Positions 5,539 to 13,464 of a stretch of 18,004 nucleotides of DNA are shown piece after piece. The DNA comes from an uncultured Lachnospiraceae bacterium (GTDB lineage Bacteria > Bacillota > Clostridia > Lachnospirales > Lachnospiraceae): the NCBI GenBank assembly GCA_934394615.1, contig CAKRRJ010000048.1, positions 1-18,004 on the forward strand, given 5' to 3'. The translations under genes and the position numbers were made by a program. How positions within the stretch are numbered: the stretch's first letter is position 1; each line of letters starts with the position of its first letter. The notes beneath the pieces were generated by a model, which was given only the letters and a program-made list of their open reading frames with translations, did no database searches and was not told where the DNA came from.

Positions 5539-6666
5539 ATGAGTTATCTGGGTCAGGATATCAAAAAACTCGGCTTTGGCCTGATGCGCCTGCCGAAATT
5601 AGACGAAAACACCATCGATGTGGAACATACCAAGCAGATGGTTGATATGTTTATGGATGCGGGATTTACCTATTTCGATACCGCATGGGCTTATGCAGGT
5701 TCTGAGGATGCCATCCGCCAGGCACTGGTGGAGCGCTACCCGCGCGAGAGCTATCAGCTCGCCACCAAGAATGCCGCATGGATCAAATGTGAGACAAAGG
5801 AAGAAGCTTACGCGCAGTTTGACACTTCCTTAAAGCAGACTGGCGCAGGCTATTTTGATTTCTACCTGCTCCACAACCTGGGCGAGAGCCGCACTGGATT
5901 CTTCGACAAGTTCGACATGTGGAACTGGGTTCAGGAGAAAAAGAAAGAAGGACTCATCAAACACGTTGGTTTCTCCTTCCATTCCACCCCGGAAGAGCTG
6001 GAAGCTATCTTAACCGCTCACCCGGAAATGGAATTCGTACAGCTTCAGATCAACTACGCAGACTGGGACAACCCGGCCATCCAGTCCAGAGGCTGCTATG
6101 AGGTAGCAAGAAAACACGGCAAACCGGTCATCATCATGGAGCCCGTAAAGGGCGGCATGCTGGCTACCCCGCCGGAATCCGTAGCAAAGATCTTAAAAGA
6201 CGCGGAGCCGGATTCCTCCGTTGCTTCCTGGGCTGTCCGCTTCGCTGCCAACCTGGAAGGCGTTATCACCGTACTGTCCGGCATGAGCAACATTGAGCAG
6301 ATGCAGGATAACTTATCCTACATGAAAGACTTTACCGGCCTCACCGACGCACAGAAGGAAACTCTGGACAAAGCACAGGAAGAGTTAAAGCGTATCCCGC
6401 TGATTCCGTGTACCACCTGCAACTACTGCGCAAAGGTATGCCCGATGGAGATCGGCATCTCCGGTTCCTTTACCGCTATGAACTACTTAACCCTCTACGG
6501 CGACAAAGCCAACGCCGTGCGCCAGGAGAACTGGCTGGTAGGCAGCCACGGACGCAAGCGCGCCGACCAGTGCGTGAAATGCGGTAAGTGCGAGGCAGTC
6601 TGCCCGCAGCACATCGCCATCCGCGAAAACCTGGACGAGGTGTGCGCGAAACTGCTTGCAGAATAA
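5539..6666 (+). CDS. Aldo/keto reductase with C-terminal 2[4Fe-4S] ferredoxin domain
   Basis: This 375-residue protein fuses an AKR TIM barrel (about 1-280) to a ferredoxin-like tail. The AKR catalytic tetrad is readable: D47, Y52, K77 and H112 (in FDTAWAY, ATKNA and LLHNLG). The tail carries C291-x2-C294-x2-C297-x3-C301-P and C345-x2-C348-x2-C351-x3-C355-P, enough for two [4Fe-4S] clusters. The family reduces carbonyl compounds with NAD(P)H; the clusters suggest an alternative electron route through ferredoxin, as supposed for this clostridial subgroup. AAGGAGG lies upstream of the ATG. The gene stands alone between its MerR-type promoter and a strong terminator. The substrate is unknown; detoxification of reactive aldehydes would fit the promoter type but is inference. 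Confidence 0.93.
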   Translation: MSYLGQDIKKLGFGLMRLPKLDENTIDVEHTKQMVDMFMDAGFTYFDTAWAYAGSEDAIRQALVERYPRESYQLATKNAAWIKCETKEEAYAQFDTSLKQTGAGYFDFYLLHNLGESRTGFFDKFDMWNWVQEKKKEGLIKHVGFSFHSTPEELEAILTAHPEMEFVQLQINYADWDNPAIQSRGCYEVARKHGKPVIIMEPVKGGMLATPPESVAKILKDAEPDSSVASWAVRFAANLEGVITVLSGMSNIEQMQDNLSYMKDFTGLTDAQKETLDKAQEELKRIPLIPCTTCNYCAKVCPMEIGISGSFTAMNYLTLYGDKANAVRQENWLVGSHGRKRADQCVKCGKCEAVCPQHIAIRENLDEVCAKLLAE

Positions 6667-6674
6667 AACGTCAA

Positions 6675-6714
6675 AGGGACGAAAACCACCGCGGTGGTTT
6701 TCGTCCCTCTTTTC
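6675..6714. terminator. Perfect 34-bp palindrome acting as terminator, probably bidirectional
   Basis: 6675-6708 reads identically on both strands, with AGGGACGAAAACCACC as the left arm. On the plus strand it starts nine bases after the reductase stop and is followed by CTTTTCATTTT. On the minus strand, where the ABC remnant ends at 6718, it is followed by TTTGACGTTTT. It therefore serves two convergent units. Confidence 0.88.
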
Positions 6715-6717
6715 ATT

Positions 6718-7150
6718 TTACGCCATTGTCCACTTCTGCCCTTCTGTCTGCAGCCTGGACATGGCTGCAAAGATTCCATCTTTCTCTATCAGTTCCTTCG
6801 GACTGCCGTGCTCGGCGATCCGGCCTTCCTTCAGCACCAAGATCTGGTCTGCGTTTGTCACCGTTCTCATGCGGTGCGCAATGATCAACCGTCTTATTCT
6901 GAATCAGCTTTGACAGCGAACTCTGGATCAGCGTCTCATTATCCACATCCAGCGAAGCCATCACTTCATCCAACAAAATAATCGGCGCGTCTTTTAAGAA
7001 TGCTCTGGCAATCGATATCCTCTGGCGCTCACCGCCGGATACATAGATGCCCTTCGCGCCAATCACCGTATCCACGCCGCCAATGCGGACAGCGCCTTCC
7101 TGTACATCCCAGAACCGCGCGACAAGGCTGGCGATCGTGGATTTTTCTCC
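6718..7150 (-). pseudogene. Remnant of an ABC exporter ATPase domain (deleted and frameshifted)
   Basis: ABC ATPase sequence starts within the stop codon of the upstream membrane-protein gene and has no exporter membrane domain. Walker A survives only as GEKSTIASL. After RIGGVD the reading jumps straight to TVIGAKGIYVSGGERQR, near 7070. Intact exporters have some 60-70 further residues there, including the Q-loop. The signature SGGERQR, Walker B ILLDE and D-loop SLD remain. After NKTV the frame breaks near 6886: the one-base-shifted frame reads IIAHRMRTVTNADQILVL and continues to a natural TAA at 6718-6720. Three lesions (5' truncation, internal deletion, frameshift) make this a clear pseudogene of an MsbA-like multidrug or lipid exporter. 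No ribosome site or proper start is visible. Confidence 0.88.
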
Positions 7151-7677
7151 TACCACACAATCTGCAAAATGATCTGGAGCGCGTAACACACAAACGCCAG
7201 CAGCACAGTCGGCACAATAAATTTGAGCCCCTTCACGAACTCATCGCAGCGCCGGTGAAGCTTCACCAGATTTCCATTGACCGTCTCCCGGTACAACACA
7301 ATCAGGCGCAGCCTTGCCGCTTCTTCCTCCATCTCTTCCAAATGCTCTTTCTGCATGATTTCCGGGTCCATCCTGGCAATCTGCTCTGGCTGAAGAAGGC
7401 GCATAAAAAACACCAGAACATACACATACGCGCCCATGACTGCGACGCAGCTCAGAATATAAAGTCCTGAAACAAACAGCTGCAGCGTGTTTTGCGGTTT
7501 CACCAGCTGGGAAATGCCGTTAAATAATCCAATGATGAATACAAACAGGAAACCGCAAAATGTAATGGTGATATACACTTTATTATCCAGCTTATTGCTG
7601 CGGTCAAACTGGTTCTCATATTCCGCCATAAGGCTGGTAAGTTCCAGCTGGCTTCCGGTCGGTCTCTTCTGCTCCAT
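7150..7677 (-). CDS. Three-TM membrane protein with cytoplasmic helix, function unknown
   Basis: This 175-residue protein is not one I recognise. It has a polar N-terminus, TM1 about 34-55, TM2 about 66-92, a charged helical segment about 95-150 rich in Glu/Arg (EEMEEEAARLR, then NGNLVKLHRRCDEF), and TM3 about 152-174 reaching the C-terminus. The two-TM plus helix plus TM arrangement recalls small SLATT or Pycsar-TM type membrane proteins, but that is only shape similarity. The ATG has GGAGGAAG upstream and begins 14 bases after the stop of the solute-binding lipoprotein gene, so the three-gene kinase/lipoprotein/membrane-protein unit is probably one transcript. Its stop codon overlaps the start of ABC-remnant similarity, so its last residues could have been altered by the deletion that formed that junction. 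Confidence 0.85.
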   Translation of the reverse strand: MEQKRPTGSQLELTSLMAEYENQFDRSNKLDNKVYITITFCGFLFVFIIGLFNGISQLVKPQNTLQLFVSGLYILSCVAVMGAYVYVLVFFMRLLQPEQIARMDPEIMQKEHLEEMEEEAARLRLIVLYRETVNGNLVKLHRRCDEFVKGLKFIVPTVLLAFVCYALQIILQIVW

Positions 7678-7691
7678 AAAATCTTCCTCCG

Positions 7692-8978
7692 CTAGTCCAG
7701 TTCCTGCGCGCAGACCGCAAGGTAATCCTCTGCCGCCTCCTGCTCAGAATCGTAACCTCCGGCTGCGTACTTCTGCATACAGGTATACCATTTTTCCACC
7801 ATTCCCTGTGTCACTTCGCCCTGGTTGATGATACTGCTTTTCCTGGTTTCTTCGTTTATCACATTTTTGTAAATCTCCGGCGCAGCATAGTTTGCCGCCA
7901 CAGACGGAATCCCTTTTACTTCTGCCATCTGGTCGATTTCCTTTTCCGTGGCAAGAAAACGAAGGAACTCGACTGCGTAATCGGTATGTTCCCCAGACAC
8001 GCCGGCCGCAAATCCAAACCACGGCTCCTGGTAATCATATGAGCCATTTTCTCCAATCGGCGGATACACAAAAGCATACGAAAAGGGTTCTTTCTGGAAT
8101 GCCTCAGACTTGGACTCGCGCTTTTTCATGCCGCTGACCTTCTCGGTATTACACATCCAGAATGGTACATCGCCCTCAAAAAAGCGAAGAATTGCCTGGT
8201 CATAGTTATCTTCCGGATACGCATCATTGATATCCGGATCGGTATAGCCATTGGAAATGAGCAGATCCACAAGATCAAACGCCGGACGCAATGCAGCCTT
8301 TGCTGCTGCCTCATCGCCTTTTTTCAGCGCCTCCCGCAGCGGTTCTCCTTCACAGAGACCAGAAAAGACCATGCCTGCTGTGAGTTCCGCATACAGTTTA
8401 TCGGCCGGTCCCTGAACCGGAGTATATCCATTTTCTTTCAATACCTGAAGGGCATATTCAAACTCCTCCCGGTTTTCCGGAACCGTCAGCCCCTCCTTTT
8501 CCAGAAGGGACGTATTGACCACCAGGCCGTAAATATTCTGGCCCATCGGTATCGAAAGCTGCTTCCCATCTATGCAAGAATCCGAAAGCATCTGACTGTC
8601 GATTGCGCCAAGGTCAATCTCCTCCTTTGACAGATCAATGCAGCGCCCTGCAAGCGTGCCGTCTTTTTTACGAAGGAATTCCCGGGAAGTCATAAAAATA
8701 TCCACCCCCGGATTCGCATCCAGGTATGCTTCCACCTTACTTCCGCCAATCTGCTGGTAACTATAGGTTATATTCGGATAATATTGATTAAAGTCATTCA
8801 TGACCTGATCAAGTGCCTCAAAATTCCCGAAAAACCCAATCATATCCAGTTGGATTTTCGCGTCCTTATCCAGCCGGGGTGTAAAACTTTCTTCTTTTTT
8901 TGCGGCGGCGCAGCCTGATGCCATGAGCACTGCTGCAGCCGCTATAAACATTGCCATGTGTCGCGTAAACCGCTTCAT
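7692..8978 (-). CDS. Extracellular solute-binding lipoprotein (sugar ABC-type, family 1-like)
   Basis: The 428-residue product has a lipoprotein signal: basic MKRFTRH, a hydrophobic core, then LMASGC with the lipid-carrying cysteine at C23. The mature part resembles carbohydrate-binding proteins of ABC importers (type 1 / UgpB-like), with the usual NTSLLEKEGLTVPENREEFE-like lobe motif near 155-175 and a C-terminal GIPSVAANY near 365-375. Its ATG overlaps the stop of the hybrid kinase gene as ATGA and has AGGAG upstream, implying translational coupling. No permease or ATPase gene accompanies it; only a decayed ABC exporter remnant lies nearby, of a different type. It may therefore present a ligand to the kinase sensor domain rather than feed a transporter. 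The ligand is unknown. Confidence 0.9.
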   Translation of the reverse strand: MKRFTRHMAMFIAAAAVLMASGCAAAKKEESFTPRLDKDAKIQLDMIGFFGNFEALDQVMNDFNQYYPNITYSYQQIGGSKVEAYLDANPGVDIFMTSREFLRKKDGTLAGRCIDLSKEEIDLGAIDSQMLSDSCIDGKQLSIPMGQNIYGLVVNTSLLEKEGLTVPENREEFEYALQVLKENGYTPVQGPADKLYAELTAGMVFSGLCEGEPLREALKKGDEAAAKAALRPAFDLVDLLISNGYTDPDINDAYPEDNYDQAILRFFEGDVPFWMCNTEKVSGMKKRESKSEAFQKEPFSYAFVYPPIGENGSYDYQEPWFGFAAGVSGEHTDYAVEFLRFLATEKEIDQMAEVKGIPSVAANYAAPEIYKNVINEETRKSSIINQGEVTQGMVEKWYTCMQKYAAGGYDSEQEAAEDYLAVCAQELD

Positions 8979-11191
8979 TGTTGATTCTCCTGCACGGATT
9001 CAAATACTTTGTTTTTTATCTTTCTGAGGTAATTTAACAGCGTGCCCATATCGATCGGCTTTGCGATATGCCCGTTCATGCCGCTGGCAAGACAGGCCTG
9101 CACATCCTCAGCAAAGGCATCTGCTGTCATTGCGATAATCGGAATGCTGCGCCGTTTCTCATCCGGCAGCTCCCGGATTTTCCGGCTGGCTTCCAGACCG
9201 TTCATTTCCGGCATCTGTACATCCATAAGGATTGCGTCGTAAGTGCCAGGCTCCTCAGCCATAAGACGCTCCACACAAAGGCGTCCATTTTCTGCCCGCT
9301 CGCTGATAATGCCATGTTCTTCAAGCAGAACCTGGATTACTTCCCAGTTCAGCTCATTATCCTCGGCAACCAGAAGATGAAGTCCTGCCACATCCTCCTT
9401 TTCCATATAGTCCTCACTGTCCGGCCGATCCGGATGATCTACAAACGGCAGATTTAACCGTACCGTAAATGTGGTTCCCTGCCCGGCTTCGCTCTCGCAG
9501 CGGATGGTGCCACCCATAAGCTCCACCATCTGGTGCACAATTGCCAGGCCAAGGCCCGAACCCTGGGTCTGGTTAACCTGTGTGCTGACCTCACGGGAAA
9601 ACGACTGGTACATAAGAGCCTGAAATTCCGGTGTCATGCCGATACCGGTATCCGACACGCAAAAAACCAGGCAGGTAAGTGAATCCGATCCCGGTACTGC
9701 CTCCTCATAAAGTTTCAGATCAATACTGCCTCCCGGCTGGGTATACTTAACTGCATTGGATAAGAGGTTCATATAAATCTGGTTGAGCCGGATCGCGTCT
9801 GCCAGAACAGCCGGATGCGGCAGTGTTTCCACCTTTGCTGTGAACTGAAGGTTTTTCTCGCGCATCTGCGCGGCAAACATCTCTGTCAGCTCAGAAAAAG
9901 ATTCCTGAACCAGGATTTCCGAAGGAGTCAGCACAAACTGGCCGCTCTCGATCCTGGAGATATCCAGAATATCGTTAATGAGCGTGAGCAGGCGTTTTCC
10001 GGCACTCATAGCTTTTTCCAGACACTGCTGCACATACCCCGGGTCCTGCACATGGCACTGCGCAATGGACATCATGCCAAGCACCGCGTTCATCGGCGTG
10101 CGGATATCGTGGGACATGGCAGAAAGGAACTGTGTCTTTGCTTCACTGGCTTCCTGAGCCATGCGCGCTGTTCTGCGGAGATGCAGGTTTACCTGATGCA
10201 GGTAAAGCCCGTCCACCAGAACCAAAACCGCAAGCGTTCCACAAATGAAGAAAACGATGAACCAGGTACTGTTGTCCGGACGCAGTTCATCCATATCGAT
10301 CACGCCGAGAATATCCAGGCTGGAATTCCCTCCAAACGAGGAATAAAACCACAGGCAGTCTGTTCCGCGAAAGTTTTTATAATAGAACACACCATCTGGT
10401 GTCGTCTCCAGCTCATGCTGAAAACGGTCCACGCGGTTATAATCATCCTGAAAATTGTAACTGCGGATATACTCCGGAAACGAGAGCAATTTCATGGATG
10501 CGGACTGAATAACATAGTCGCCCCGTTTTGTTATGATCCCAACCTCCGCAGACTGGTACTCTGACGGAAAGATCCAGGTCTTTTTCAACACATCGGCCGG
10601 AATTGCCCGCAGCAGAAGATAGCTCTTTGCGCCCGCAGGTGTTTCCAGCGTGATCCGGGCACCTACACTGACTGCCTGGGAAAGTGTTTCATCCAGCTGG
10701 TATCTGCCGACAACATTGAACTTGTCTGCTGTTCCATTGTACATTTCCTGCATGCTGTCTGCGATCAGCTGTTCCCATTCCACCAGGTCGCCTTTATATT
10801 TGTGGTAAGTATCTATCTGCTCCTGTCCCTGCGGATAGGAAGCGGACCAGGAGTCAAAACTGTCCATGTCCACAATGTGAACGTAGCGCTCCTGGTTGGT
10901 ATTGATCTGTCTTAAAAATTCCAGCGCCTCCTGCAGCGTCATCTGATGTCCGTTAATGTAAGCCGCCCAGTTTACCACATAGCCGCGCTCACTGTCCAGG
11001 TAATTCTGTGAGACAGACTTCATGGATTTCACCGTTGAAATAAAATCTCTCTCTTTGGTCTGCAGCTGCGACGCGCGAATGTTATGCGCATAGAACACCG
11101 AAGCAATAATCCCAAGTGTCATGATCACCAGATTGGTGATCAGAAGAATGATTTTATAGAGTTTCTCCGTATGACCGGTATCCAAGTCCAT
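8975..11191 (-). CDS. Hybrid sensor histidine kinase with receiver domain
   Basis: This 738-residue membrane sensor has TM1 about 13-36, an extracellular domain about 37-308 probably of Cache type (I cannot place it more exactly), and TM2 about 309-331. A HisKA domain follows with phospho-accepting H361 in SAMSHDIRTPMN. The HATPase domain has the N box NLLSNAVKYT (475-484), G1 DTGIGM (514-519) and G2 GSGLGLA (544-550). A C-terminal receiver has acidic E610/D611, phospho-accepting D657, T689 and K711. There is no HPt or DNA-binding output, so the phosphate must pass to a partner not encoded here. The ATG at 11191 has AGGAG ten bases upstream, with a run of six G between. It follows the flavin reductase by 36 bases and is coupled to the lipoprotein gene by ATGA. 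Confidence 0.94.
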   Translation of the reverse strand: MDLDTGHTEKLYKIILLITNLVIMTLGIIASVFYAHNIRASQLQTKERDFISTVKSMKSVSQNYLDSERGYVVNWAAYINGHQMTLQEALEFLRQINTNQERYVHIVDMDSFDSWSASYPQGQEQIDTYHKYKGDLVEWEQLIADSMQEMYNGTADKFNVVGRYQLDETLSQAVSVGARITLETPAGAKSYLLLRAIPADVLKKTWIFPSEYQSAEVGIITKRGDYVIQSASMKLLSFPEYIRSYNFQDDYNRVDRFQHELETTPDGVFYYKNFRGTDCLWFYSSFGGNSSLDILGVIDMDELRPDNSTWFIVFFICGTLAVLVLVDGLYLHQVNLHLRRTARMAQEASEAKTQFLSAMSHDIRTPMNAVLGMMSIAQCHVQDPGYVQQCLEKAMSAGKRLLTLINDILDISRIESGQFVLTPSEILVQESFSELTEMFAAQMREKNLQFTAKVETLPHPAVLADAIRLNQIYMNLLSNAVKYTQPGGSIDLKLYEEAVPGSDSLTCLVFCVSDTGIGMTPEFQALMYQSFSREVSTQVNQTQGSGLGLAIVHQMVELMGGTIRCESEAGQGTTFTVRLNLPFVDHPDRPDSEDYMEKEDVAGLHLLVAEDNELNWEVIQVLLEEHGIISERAENGRLCVERLMAEEPGTYDAILMDVQMPEMNGLEASRKIRELPDEKRRSIPIIAMTADAFAEDVQACLASGMNGHIAKPIDMGTLLNYLRKIKNKVFESVQENQQ

Positions 11192-11227
11192 CCCCCCTTT
11201 TCTCCTGGCCTGTGCGTATCCGGCGTT

Positions 11228-11728
11228 TTATGCATTCACATAACATCCAACGATCTCACCAATGTACATGGTATGGCAGTCTCCGTCACCGTACCATTTT
11301 TCTACTTCTTCTTTCGGCATATCTTCTAATTTAATGTCATCCTGGTACATCTTCCGGCATACCAGCACGCACTTGCTCTCCTCAAAAGACGGCTGGCCAT
11401 CCACCATAACGGTATGGAATCCTACTTCTGCGATCTTGTCGCCGTCGCGGCCGGATTTGGAACCCAGTACGCCAAGCTCTTTCTTATGTCCGTCAAACAG
11501 ACTCAGGGTGAAATAGTCCTGCGCGTCTACAAACCCTTTGGTGTAGCGGGACTGACGGATGTAAACCGTTACGGTCTCTTTTCCCCAGAGAACACCCATA
11601 GCGCCCCAGCTGGCTGTCATAGTGTTTACCTTCCCCTCCGGATTTTTTGCAGAAATCAGCATCCAGTTTTTGCCAATCTCCTCAAATACATTCTGATTTA
11701 AATCATAAACAGATATTTTCTTAAACAT
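11228..11728 (-). CDS. Flavin reductase family protein (FMN-binding split barrel)
   Basis: The 166-residue protein matches the small flavoprotein family that binds FMN in a split beta-barrel and reduces flavins or acts as a flavin-dependent oxidoreductase. Visible family features are GKVNTMTASWGAMGVLW (about 32-48), which lines the flavin site, YIRQSRYT (56-63), the conserved YFTLSLFD stretch (about 72-79), and the C-terminal YIGEIV. AAGGAACAGG precedes the ATG at 11728. It is divergent from the MATE gene and 36 bases ahead of the hybrid kinase, with no terminator between, so read-through into the kinase operon is likely. I found no convincing promoter for it. Substrate and partner are unknown. 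Confidence 0.92.
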   Translation of the reverse strand: MFKKISVYDLNQNVFEEIGKNWMLISAKNPEGKVNTMTASWGAMGVLWGKETVTVYIRQSRYTKGFVDAQDYFTLSLFDGHKKELGVLGSKSGRDGDKIAEVGFHTVMVDGQPSFEESKCVLVCRKMYQDDIKLEDMPKEEVEKWYGDGDCHTMYIGEIVGCYVNA

Positions 11729-11796
11729 GTCCTGTTCCTTCTTTCTTATTTTTCTTCATCGTACCATAAATAAAGCGCAAAGGGAACGTAAAATTA

Positions 11797-11825
11797 TGTA
11801 CATTTCCGCCAGTCTGTTCTATAAT
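11797..11825 (+). promoter_or_regulatory. Probable promoter of the MATE gene
   Basis: TGTACA (11797-11802, four of six consensus positions) lies 17 bases upstream of a perfect TATAAT (11820-11825). The predicted leader is about 54 bases. The -35 box lies inside the short palindrome ATGTACAT (11796-11803), which might be part of an operator. Confidence 0.55.
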
Positions 11826-11885
11826 ACATCAGGTTTCATCCTATATTACATTACATTCAGAATGAATACACACAAGGAGACTCTC

Positions 11886-13244
11886 ATGCAAAAAAACGAA
11901 GTAAAAGATCTGACGGTCGGATCACCGCTGAAACTGATCTTAGGTTTTGCGGTCCCGATGCTTTTGGGATTTCTGTTTCAGCAGTTTTACAACATGGTGG
12001 ATACCATTATTGTCGGCAAATGCCTGGGTGTGTCGGCTCTGGCAGCGGTTGGTTCCACAAGTTCCATTAACTTTATGATCATTGGTTTCTGTACCGGCGC
12101 ATGCAGCGGATTTGCGATTCCGGTCGCACAGAAATTTGGTGCCGGAGATTATCAGGGAATGCGAAAGTTCGTGGCAAACGCCGGATGGCTGTCCGCCGTG
12201 TTCGCGGCAGTCATGACAACCATTGTCGGCTTCCTCTGCATGAACATTTTGCAGTGGATGAACACGCCGGAAGACATCATCCAGGGAGCTTACGATTATA
12301 TTTTCATCATCTTCCTCGGAATTCCTGTTACATACCTTTACAATATGCTCGCAGGCATTATCCGAAGCCTGGGAGACAGCAAAACGCCGGTCTATTTCCT
12401 GCTGCTCTCCTCCCTCATGAACATTGCGCTGGATTTCTTCACGATTCTGATACTCGGTATGGGAGTCAGCGGACCGGCACTGGCCACTGTCATCTCCCAG
12501 GGAATTTCGGCAGTGCTCTGCCTGATCTATATGATCCGGCATTATCCGATTCTTCATATGAATCAGGAAGAGTGGAAACCAGACGGACGAATGCTCCGGG
12601 TTCTCTGCGGCATGGGCATCCCCATGGGACTCCAGTATTCCATCACTGCCATCGGAAGCGTTGTGCTTCAGACAGCGGTAAACTCCCTGGGTTCCATGGC
12701 CGTAGCTGCAGTTTCCACCGGAAGCAAGGTCAGCATGTTCTTCTGCTGCCCGTTTGACGCGCTCGGAGGCACCATGGCAACTTACGCCGGACAAAATGTC
12801 GGCGCAAAGAAGTTAGACCGCGTAAAAGAGGGATTAAAGGCGGCAAGCCTGATCGGAATCATTTATTCCCTGATCGCGTTTGTGATCCTGTTCTTCGGCG
12901 GAAAGTACATTGCGCTTCTCTTTATGGACGCGGACCAGACCGAGATCATTGGCCGGGTAGCCATGTTCCTGATTGGAAACAGCATGTTCTACATCCCGTT
13001 GACCTTCGTCAATGTTGTCCGCTTCACCATCCAGGGAATGGGATTTTCCACGTTTGCAATCCTTGCCGGCGTCTGCGAGATGGCCGCAAGATCCCTCGTG
13101 GGCTTCTGCCTGGTCCCGGTGTTCGGATTTCTCCCGGCGTGCTTCGCGAGTCCGCTCGCCTGGATCTTTGCGGATGCTTTCCTGATTCCGGCATTCTTCC
13201 ACTGCATGAAAAAGCTGAAGGCGATGTTCGGAGAAAACGCGTAA
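11886..13244 (+). CDS. MATE family multidrug/Na+ antiporter
   Basis: This 452-residue integral membrane protein with about twelve hydrophobic segments has the usual MATE length. Family motifs are readable: an N-terminal SPLKLILGFAVPMLLGFLFQ, then QFYNMVDTIIVGK with the conserved Asp, AAVGSTSS, and LLSSLMNIALDFF at the end of the first half. QYSITAIGSVVLQ and the AVAAVSTGSK repeat open the second half. It would expel cationic drugs or metabolites using an ion gradient. I chose the ATG at 11886 because AAGGAGA lies just upstream. The frame extends 53 codons further, but that stretch is AT-rich, non-homologous and contains the predicted promoter. It is monocistronic, with its own promoter and terminator. 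The substrate cannot be inferred. Confidence 0.95.
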   Translation: MQKNEVKDLTVGSPLKLILGFAVPMLLGFLFQQFYNMVDTIIVGKCLGVSALAAVGSTSSINFMIIGFCTGACSGFAIPVAQKFGAGDYQGMRKFVANAGWLSAVFAAVMTTIVGFLCMNILQWMNTPEDIIQGAYDYIFIIFLGIPVTYLYNMLAGIIRSLGDSKTPVYFLLLSSLMNIALDFFTILILGMGVSGPALATVISQGISAVLCLIYMIRHYPILHMNQEEWKPDGRMLRVLCGMGIPMGLQYSITAIGSVVLQTAVNSLGSMAVAAVSTGSKVSMFFCCPFDALGGTMATYAGQNVGAKKLDRVKEGLKAASLIGIIYSLIAFVILFFGGKYIALLFMDADQTEIIGRVAMFLIGNSMFYIPLTFVNVVRFTIQGMGFSTFAILAGVCEMAARSLVGFCLVPVFGFLPACFASPLAWIFADAFLIPAFFHCMKKLKAMFGENA

Positions 13245-13256
13245 ATAAATTTTTCC

Positions 13257-13291
13257 AAAAAAGACGAGTCGGCAACCGGCTCGTCTTTTTT
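13257..13291 (+). terminator. Rho-independent terminator after the MATE gene
   Basis: A 10-bp stem, GACGAGTCGG (13263-13272) with CCGGCTCGTC (13276-13285), contains one T-G wobble and closes on a CAA loop. It is preceded by AAAAAA and followed by TTTTTT, so it can work in either direction. It starts about 12 bases after the MATE stop. Confidence 0.93.
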
Positions 13292-13379
13292 ATGTGTAAG
13301 AAACACCAGATTCACCCGGTATGCCTCATCTGTATCGATTTGCAGTTTTTTCTTTAATTATTCTGTTTCTCAACTTCTG

Positions 13380-13388
13380 TGATATAAT
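13380..13388 (+). promoter_or_regulatory. Extended -10 promoter of the diguanylate cyclase gene
   Basis: TG-A-TATAAT is a perfect -10 hexamer (13383-13388) with the TGn extension at 13380-13382. No good -35 is seen at normal spacing, which extended -10 promoters can do without. The predicted start near 13395 gives a leader of about 70 bases. Confidence 0.6.
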
Positions 13389-13464
13389 ACTTTATTGTGA
13401 AATTTGCAACTGTGAGAGCATTAAACAGTCACGAATTTTCAATGGATATAACGAGGTGAATCTA

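Noticed and set aside
9815..10564. Plus-strand open frame (249 codons) inside the hybrid kinase gene
   Set aside because: A shadow of the kinase coding strand; the kinase motifs are uninterrupted on the other strand.
11727..11885. N-terminal extension of the MATE protein to an upstream ATG
   Set aside because: The extension contains the predicted promoter and has no ribosome site; the ATG at 11886 has AAGGAGA and gives normal family length.
11940..12794. Minus-strand open frame (284 codons) inside the MATE gene
   Set aside because: Antisense to a clear MATE protein; the translation is hydrophilic, His/Glu-rich and low in motif content, as expected from the reverse complement of membrane-protein codons.
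13321..13464. N-terminal extension of the diguanylate cyclase to an ATG at 13321
   Set aside because: It would include the extended -10 promoter, and it lacks a ribosome site; the GTG at 13465 has GAGGTG and leads directly into the first TM segment.
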